A stretch of 62,000 nt of DNA from the NCBI GenBank assembly GCA_029204225.1, contig CM055092.1, positions 77,540,201 to 77,602,200 of the forward strand, written 5' to 3'. The stretch comes from Diphasiastrum complanatum (Eukaryota; Streptophyta; Lycopodiopsida; Lycopodiales; Lycopodiaceae). This document shows positions 56,345 through 62,000 of this stretch, in pieces. The notes beneath the pieces are model-generated. The model did not search any database. It was not told where the DNA came from and was given only the letters and a program-made list of their open reading frames with translations. Every line of letters starts with the position of its first letter. The first letter of the stretch is position 1. Made by a program: the position numbers and the translations under genes.

Positions 56345-57640
56345 TATATTGACTCAGGAGCCACAAGACACATGACAGGTAACAAGAACTGGTTCAGTAG
56401 TTTGAAGGCATTGGATAATGGAACATCTGTTTCACAAGCAAATGGTGAGGTGTGCATGATCAAGGGGATAGGCACAGTTTCAATCCAACTGCCTGACGGC
56501 AAAAGCAGGATGATCAGGGAGGTACTTTACGTACCAGGTTTGAAGAAAAATCTATTTTTTGTTGGAGTCATTACTGATCAAAAGTTGAAAGTAGAATTCG
56601 CCCATGATCGTTGCTTTGTGAAGGATGCGAACCAAAAGTTCAAAGTTATTGCGAATGGAGTAAGAGAGCCCAATACAAGATTGTATAGGTTGAATGCCAC
56701 AATCAAGGGGCAACATGGACTTGTATCATTCGTTCCTTCGCAAACTGAGTTGTGGCACAAGAGGCTTGGTCACTTGAACTTGGGAAGCCTCAGTTTGATG
56801 AGAAAATTGGAGATGGTAACATGACTGCCTACAATAGAAGATCACTTGAAATCGATGTGCGAATCTTGTATATATGGGAAGCAGCATCGAGAGAAGTTCA
56901 ATAAAGGGGGTGTTGCAAGAGCAAAGAACATCCTGGATTTAATCCACACAGATTTATGCGGGCCCATGAGGACCATGTCCTTAGGAAAAGCCTTGTATTT
57001 CATGACCTTTATTGATGATATGTCACGTAAGACGTGGATCTACTTCTTGAAGAAGAAATCAGATGCTTTTGATAACTTCAAGAACTTCAAAAACTTGGTC
57101 GAAAATCAGACAGGTAAGAAGATCAAAGTCCTAAGATCAGATAGTGGAGGTGAGTATAAGTCTAATGACTTCAATGATCTTTGTGATCAATGTGGGATTA
57201 AAAGACAATTTACGCAAGCTCATACTCTTGCTCTCAATGGTGTAGCTGAGCGCAAAAATCGTACGATTGTGGAAAGTGCCAGATCTATGCTAGCTGAGAT
57301 GAAATTACCAAAAGATTTTTGGTCAGAAGCATGTAGCACGACAGTCTATCTTCAAAATAGAAGTCCTACCATTGCCATACCAAAAATTACACCTGAGGAA
57401 GCATTCACAAAGAAGAAGCCAAAAGTGAACCACTTGCGAATCTTTGGATGTAAGATCTTTGTACATATTCCTAAGGAAGAAAGATGTAAACTTGATGTAA
57501 AAGCTATCAAGTGCATATTCCTAGGATATGATGATCGCGTGAAGGGCTATAGATGTTTTGATCCAGTCGAAAACAAAATCCATATAAGCCGAGATGTTAT
57601 CTTTGATGAATCCAAGATGTATGAAGACGAAGATGCTGAG
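56345..57640 (+). pseudogene. Copia-3 protease and integrase (one stop)
   Basis: The protease active site WYIDSGATRHMTG is intact (D-S-G). GAG-pre-integrase LWHKRLGHLN and CESCIYGKQHREKF flank a TGA at 56822-56824, one C-to-T step from Arg CGA. The integrase core has all acidic residues in HTDLCGPM, RSDSGGEY and NGVAERKNR. Confidence 0.92.
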
Positions 57641-59188
57641 AAGATAGACACATCCAGTAGGAAAAATGGCATAGTGAGGATACCACCTGATGATGATCCA
57701 TTCATTGACCTTCCGAGTGATGAACATGAGGATACATCTCAAGATACTACTACACAACCTCAAGAAACAAGTTGGAGAGGTAGGGACAAACCTTTTGGTG
57801 CAAGAAAGATTGAAATTGCAGGTGACAAACGCAAGGAGAAGGATGTACCATGGGATACATTTTCACCAGAAAGCCGATCACCTGATAGAAAGCTCCCTAA
57901 GTGGTTTGAGAGATTGATGGAGAGCCGCGATATAGATGACTTTCCAGGATCATCTAACCAGGGAGAGCTACGAAGATCAACAAAAGAGAAGATACTACCT
58001 GAAAGGTATGAAGCAAATTATGCTCTGTTATCCAGCATTATTCAAAGCAAAGAACCTTCAACTTATGGTGAAGCGAAGGATGATGACATTTGGATCAAGG
58101 CCATGGGAGAGGAGATGGAGTCAATTGCTAAGCATAGCACATGGGACTTAGTAGAACCACCAGTTGGCAAGAAACCCATTGGTTGCAAATGGGTATACAG
58201 AACTAAGTACCATGCAGATGGAAGCATAGCAAAGCACAAAGCAAGATTGGTAATCAAAGGGTACACACTAAATAAAGGCATTGACTATGAGGAGACCTTT
58301 GCGCCGGTGTGTAAGTGGAATACTCTACGTCTACTTATTGCTTTAGCTTCACATTTTGGTTGGCCTTTGCATCAGATGGATGTGAAATCTGCTTTTCTAA
58401 ATGGTGAGTTAGAAGAAGAAGTGTTCATGGATCAACCTGAAGGCTTTGTAACGAAAGGAAAGGAAAATAAAGTATGTCGCTTGAAGAAAGCGCTTTATGG
58501 TCTTAAACAAGCACCACGTGCGTGGTATAGCAGGATTGATGCCTACTTTCGTTCAAAGGGGATGGTGAAAACACATTCTGATCCAAATCTATATGTCTTA
58601 TGCTTTGATGGTATGGTTGCTTTGATTGCTCTTTATGTTGATGACTTGATTATTACGGGAAATAATCAAGAGATGATAGACATAATCAAGAAAGACCTCA
58701 TGAAACAATTTGAGATGACGGATCTCAGCCTGATGCATTACTGCCTTGGAGTAGAAGTGTGGCAAAAAGGACATGAAGTGGGTTAAACACAGGTGAAATA
58801 TGTCAAAGAGTTACTACATAGGTTTAGGTTGCAGGATTGCAAACCAGTAAACACTCCTATTGAACCAGGTAAAAAGCTTTCTAAGATTGATGAATCACAG
58901 TCATTTGATGCTACGCTATATAGACAGTTAGTAGGGAGCTTGATTTACCTTACCACAACTAGACCAGATATATGCTATGTTGTTGGCATTGTAAGTCAGT
59001 TTATGGCAGCACCTACGGAAACGCATTGGAAAGCAGCTAAACGCATTTTGCGTTATGTGAAAGGCACATCAAAGTATGGCTTGATTTACAGGAAGCATGA
59101 TGGTTTACTTGAGTTGTGTGGCTATGTGGATGCGGACTGGGGAGGTGACTATGATGATCGTAGATCCACCACAGGATATATATTCTAG
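57641..59188 (+). pseudogene. Copia-3 reverse transcriptase (one stop) and RNase H start
   Basis: An acidic linker leads to RVT_2: KPIGCKWVYRTKYHADGSIA, QMDVKSAFLNGELEEEVFMD, LKKALYGLKQAPRAWYSRID and catalytic ALYVDDLIITG. Stop TAA at 58784-58786 comes after GHEVG. RNase H starts DADWGGDYDDRRSTTGYIF and meets TAG at 59186-59188. Confidence 0.92.
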
Positions 59189-59584
59189 TTTTGTGGTAAT
59201 TGCTTTTCATGGTCTAGTAAGAAACAAAGTACAATTGCTCTTTCCACCATAGAAGCAGAGTATAAGGCAATGTGTAGTGCTGCACAAGAAGCTATATGGT
59301 TGAGACAAATCTTGGAAGAGATTGGCATAAAGCAGAAAAATCCCACAACTTTACATAGCGACAGTCAAAGTGGCATTCAGCTAGCAAAGAATCCAGTGTT
59401 CCATGCGAGAACTAAACACATTGAGATTCAATATCACTTCATACGTGAAAGACTGCTAAGTCGTGAAATTCATGTTGTTCATTGTAGCACAGAAGAACAA
59501 CTAGCTGATATTTTCACTAAGCCACTTACTGGAGAAAAGTTTGATAAGTTTATATCAAAACTTTCTGTATTTAAAGTTTGTTGA
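59189..59584 (+). pseudogene. Copia-3 RNase H C-terminal part
   Basis: Same frame continues FCGNCFSWSSKKQSTIALST, EAEYKAMCSAAQEAIWLRQI, DSQSGIQLAKNPVFHARTKH and LADIFTKPLTGEKF, ending at TGA 59582-59584. The polypurine tract TTTAAGGGAGAGAG follows. Confidence 0.92.
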
Positions 59585-59639
59585 CTTTAAAGCTATGTAT
59601 ATGACTGTATAAAAAGTGACTCTACTTTAAGGGAGAGAG

Positions 59640-59910
59640 TTAGAATTAAAGTTAGAATCAGTGTGTGACTGTAAGTGGGTCCTGTCAGTGGATAAGGATC
59701 AGTTGGCCTCGCCACGAGGCAAGTCGACAGGACACGCGTCCCGCCAACGGCAACCTGGGTCATGCATGGGTTGCCTGAGTGAACAACTATATGTACAGTG
59801 TAATTACATTTTGAGAAATACAGTTGCTATGTGAGCTTGTTGAGGAGAGTGATTTTCTGTCTGTGTTACTATGTAGCATGATCTGTGTTCCTGTGCAAAG
59901 CAAATTCTAA
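59640..59910 (+). repeat. Copia-3 3' LTR
   Basis: 271 bp starting TTAGAATT directly after the polypurine tract and ending AATTCTAA, a perfect 8-bp terminal inverted repeat. It does not start TG or end CA. The U3 has a GC-rich hairpin-prone word GGCCTCGCCACGAGGC near 59705-59720. Confidence 0.85.
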
Positions 59911-59929
59911 GTGATATCTGTGACCATTT

Positions 59930-60369
59930 ATGTTGTAGAGCAATATTGAAGGATCACTTGCCCTGAGAAAACTTTCTCCCAAATAGAAACGAAACCCGGA
60001 GGTAGATTTTCTGGTAGAGATTGTTCCTCCTCAATATGAGTTGGAGTAGTTTCGCAGGATGAGTGAGTCGATAACATTTTCATCATAACATAAAATGTGA
60101 TCTAAACTTCCCTGAATATATCTCATCACTCTCTTTAATGCTTTCCAATGAGAGATTCTAGGATTAGACATGAATTAACTTAACATGCTAACAGTGTATG
60201 CTAAATCTGGTCTAGTACACAACATTGCATACATTAGAGATCCGGTTAGTGAATGATAAGGGTACTTCGCTAAGTCGAGTACTTCACTATCAGTCTCAGC
60301 ACAAGAAGGTTTAGTCAATACTATACTTGAATCCATTGGAGTATCAATTGGTTTGCAATCAGACATCAC
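59930..60369 (-). pseudogene. Copia-5 RT/RNase H fragment
   Basis: Minus-strand Copia coding: [40 protein letters not shown] and then, with frame breaks, ISHWKALKRVMRYIQGS. It is cut at 59911 by the 3' end of Copia-3 and at about 60369 by the Gypsy fragment. Confidence 0.8.
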
Positions 60370-60583
60370 TCATGTTGTTCTTAAAGCTAAAAAAGATGGA
60401 GGTTTTCGGATGTGTGTGGATTACAAGGGTCTTAATAAAGTGACTATTAAAAATAATTATCCATTACCCAGGATGCATGACCTTGTAGATCGCTTGGGTG
60501 AGCACGATATTTCACCAAGATAGATCTCAGGACAAGGTACCATCAAATAAGAATTAAATCGAAAGATGCCCAAAAGATAGGAT
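60366..60583 (+). pseudogene. Gypsy RT fragment
   Basis: Encodes [20 protein letters not shown] and [16 protein letters not shown], the Ty3/Gypsy RT fingers-palm region, with stops soon after (near 60521). It is cut at 60583 by the Copia-4 LTR. Confidence 0.85.
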
Positions 60584-60845
60584 TGTCAAGAATTAGATAT
60601 GCAACATCAAGCATTCACCATAAGCAATCACCACAAAAAGGCGGAAGAAGAACACGCACTGTCGCTCTATCACCCTAACTCATACAGAATGTAAAATGTA
60701 CAAATAAACCCTGAACCTCTGATAGAGAGAGAAAACCTACGAGTAGACTAATAGACTAGCCTACGACTAATGACAGCTGATCACAATTGTCAACATTAAT
60801 GTACCTCGTAAACGGTAACAATGAAGTTATCATTGATTTCTAACA
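60584..60845 (-). repeat. Copia-4 3' LTR
   Basis: 262 bp; on the element strand it starts TGTTAGAAATCAATG after polypurine tract ATTGAGGGAGAG and ends TAATTCTTGACA. Confidence 0.8.
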
Positions 60846-61361
60846 CTCTCCCTCAATGATAAAATTACATTCTTCTATTCCTAATAGAGTACGAAACCTC
60901 TCAAATTTACATCTATCTAATGACTTAGTAAAAATATTTGCCATTCGATCTTCAGATTTACAAAAAACAAGATCAATGGCTCCATCAAGAATTTTCTCTC
61001 GAACAAAATGGTAGTGTATTTTGATGTGCTTGGTTCGAACATGTAGATCTGGATTTTTGGCAAGGTGAATGCAACTTTGATTATCGCAAGATATAGTAGT
61101 TGCATCCACCTGTGGTTGACCTAAATCCACAAGCAATCCTCATAACCATACCGCTTCTTGTGTAGCATTGTTGAGTGCTCGATATTCAGCTTCCGTCGAT
61201 GATAAGACTACTGTAGGTTGCTTTCTGCTATTCCATGAAATTGCAGCTGTACCATAACTGAATGTATGACCACTGGTAGATCTTCTGTCATCAATATTAC
61301 CTGTCCAATCGACATCTGTATAGCCTACCAACATTGGTGCTTCAAGCTGATCATACTTCAA
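60840..61361 (-). pseudogene. Copia-4 RNase H
   Basis: GYTDVDWTGNIDDRRSTSGH, STEAEYRALNNATQEAVWL, then a TGA (one C-to-T step from CGA), then CDNQSCIHLAKNPDLHVRTK and ANIFTKSLDRCKFERF, ending EGEC at the polypurine tract. Confidence 0.88.
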
Positions 61362-61987
61362 ACCAAAATTGAAAAATGACTCTTAGTAGTGTGTAGTAGA
61401 GAAGTGTTGTTAGACAAAATAAATGCATCATCTACGTAAAGATCTATGTGAACTGAATTGGTGTCTATATGCTTTGAATAAATATTACAGTCACCTGAAT
61501 TGTTTACAAATCCCAATTGAATGAGATAAGAGTTGATTCTATCGAACCATGCTCTTGCGGCCTGTTTCAGATCGTAGATTGCTTTGTGCAGCTTGCACAC
61601 TTTGTGTTCTTGACCTTTGGCTTCGAATCCTTCGGGTTGGAAGGCGTACGACTCCTCTTCAACATTGTCATTGAGAAATGCTGTCTTGACATCCATTTGG
61701 TGTATTTCGAGGTCTTCCGCGGCTGCTAACACAATCAGAGTCCTAATTGACTACATCTTGACGACATGATTTAAATTTTTTTGATAATCCACTCCTTGGA
61801 CTTGAGTGAATCCTTTAGCCACCAGCCGTGCTTTCCATTTGGCAATGAAACCATCAAAGTTGATCTTCTTCTTGAAGATCCACTTGTTGTCAATAACTCT
61901 CTTGTGAGTGGGAAAGTCGACCAGTGTCCATGTTTGATTTGTCAAAAGTGAACTGTACTCGCTTTCCATAGCTTCTTGCCACTTCAC
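61358..61987 (-). pseudogene. Copia-4 reverse transcriptase, internally deleted
   Basis: Starts TNQTWTLVDFPTHKRVIDNK with WKARLVAKGFTQVQGVDYQK, a stop near 61752, then IHQMDVKTAFLNDNVEEESY, and catalytic LYVDDAFILSNN. The region between LHTTKSHFSIL and MKYDQLEAP lacks the usual RT thumb and RNase H start, a deletion of perhaps 150-200 codons. Confidence 0.88.
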
Positions 61988-62000
61988 AACATCCTTGGAG

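Larger units (their letters stand above)
53973..59910 (+). mobile_element. Copia-3: nearly intact Copia retrotransposon
   Basis: Domain order gag-PR-IN-RT-RNase H in one frame, with PBS, polypurine tract and LTRs. The 3' LTR is 271 bp (59640-59910). Only its last 158 bp match the 5' side (53973-54130), with five differences (about 3%), so the element is fairly young. Four in-frame stop codons and no frameshift interrupt 1,379 codons. Confidence 0.92.
60584..62000 (-). mobile_element. Copia-4, minus strand, runs off the window
   Basis: 3' LTR, RNase H, RT and integrase-RT linker of a minus-strand Copia element. It is inserted into the Gypsy RT fragment; AGGAT (60579-60583) is a candidate target copy whose partner would lie outside the window. 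It has an internal deletion and stops. Confidence 0.88.

Noticed and set aside
55814-59188. Programmed stop-codon readthrough or RNA editing of Copia-3
   Set aside because: Four different stops spread across gag, integrase, RT and RNase H fit mutation better than regulated recoding, which normally acts once at the gag-pol border.

Overview
This is nuclear DNA of a land plant: AT-rich, intron-bearing, and mostly LTR retrotransposons. Two host genes can be supported. The first is a proteinaceous RNase P (PRORP) gene on the minus strand whose six coding exons I traced by splice sites from 18709 down to 1645 (911 codons). The second is a single-coding-exon RING E3 ligase with C-terminal membrane helices at 45563-46372 (minus). 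Long TE-filled introns and the style of the captured PPR motifs would fit a gymnosperm, fern or other large-genome plant, but the sequence does not settle the lineage.

Layout. 1-1.6 kb: flank and 3' end of PRORP. 1.6-18.7 kb: PRORP, with a decayed antisense Copia element in intron 3 (7.7-12.5 kb), a Copia RNase H/LTR fragment and a palindrome cluster in intron 1, and a tandem duplication in intron 4. 18.9-23.1 kb: intergenic, with a Gypsy LTR-like fragment and a three-unit satellite-like repeat (copy 1). 23.1-38.3 kb: nested retrotransposons. A chromodomain Gypsy element lacking gag and RT (23380-27621, TSD CATGC) sits inside a roughly 1.2-kb Copia LTR (23112-28558). The Copia body (28.6-29.3 kb, minus) is cut by a large plus-strand Gypsy element (29.27-38.26 kb) with an extra ORF after pol. 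38.3-39.6 kb: second copy of the satellite-like repeat.

40.9-43.46 kb holds a complete non-autonomous Helitron (A|TC...CTAG|T, textbook 3' hairpin) carrying intron-containing fragments of three unrelated host genes: HSP90, a PPR protein, and the non-phosphorylating GAPDH GAPN (ALDH11). At 44.06-44.14 kb is a cluster of three near-contiguous GC-rich palindromes in AT-rich DNA. 45.5-51.5 kb is the RING gene, its inferred 5' UTR intron with a diverged minisatellite (50.15-50.76 kb), and a GC-rich promoter-like segment with two G-boxes. 53.97-59.91 kb is a Copia element with one uninterrupted frame across 1,379 codons broken only by four stop codons. 59.9-62 kb is a pile-up of three further retroelement fragments that runs off the window.

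The elements do not form a pathway with the host genes; the window is a host-gene landscape expanded by nested TE insertion. I saw no rRNA, tRNA or CRISPR.
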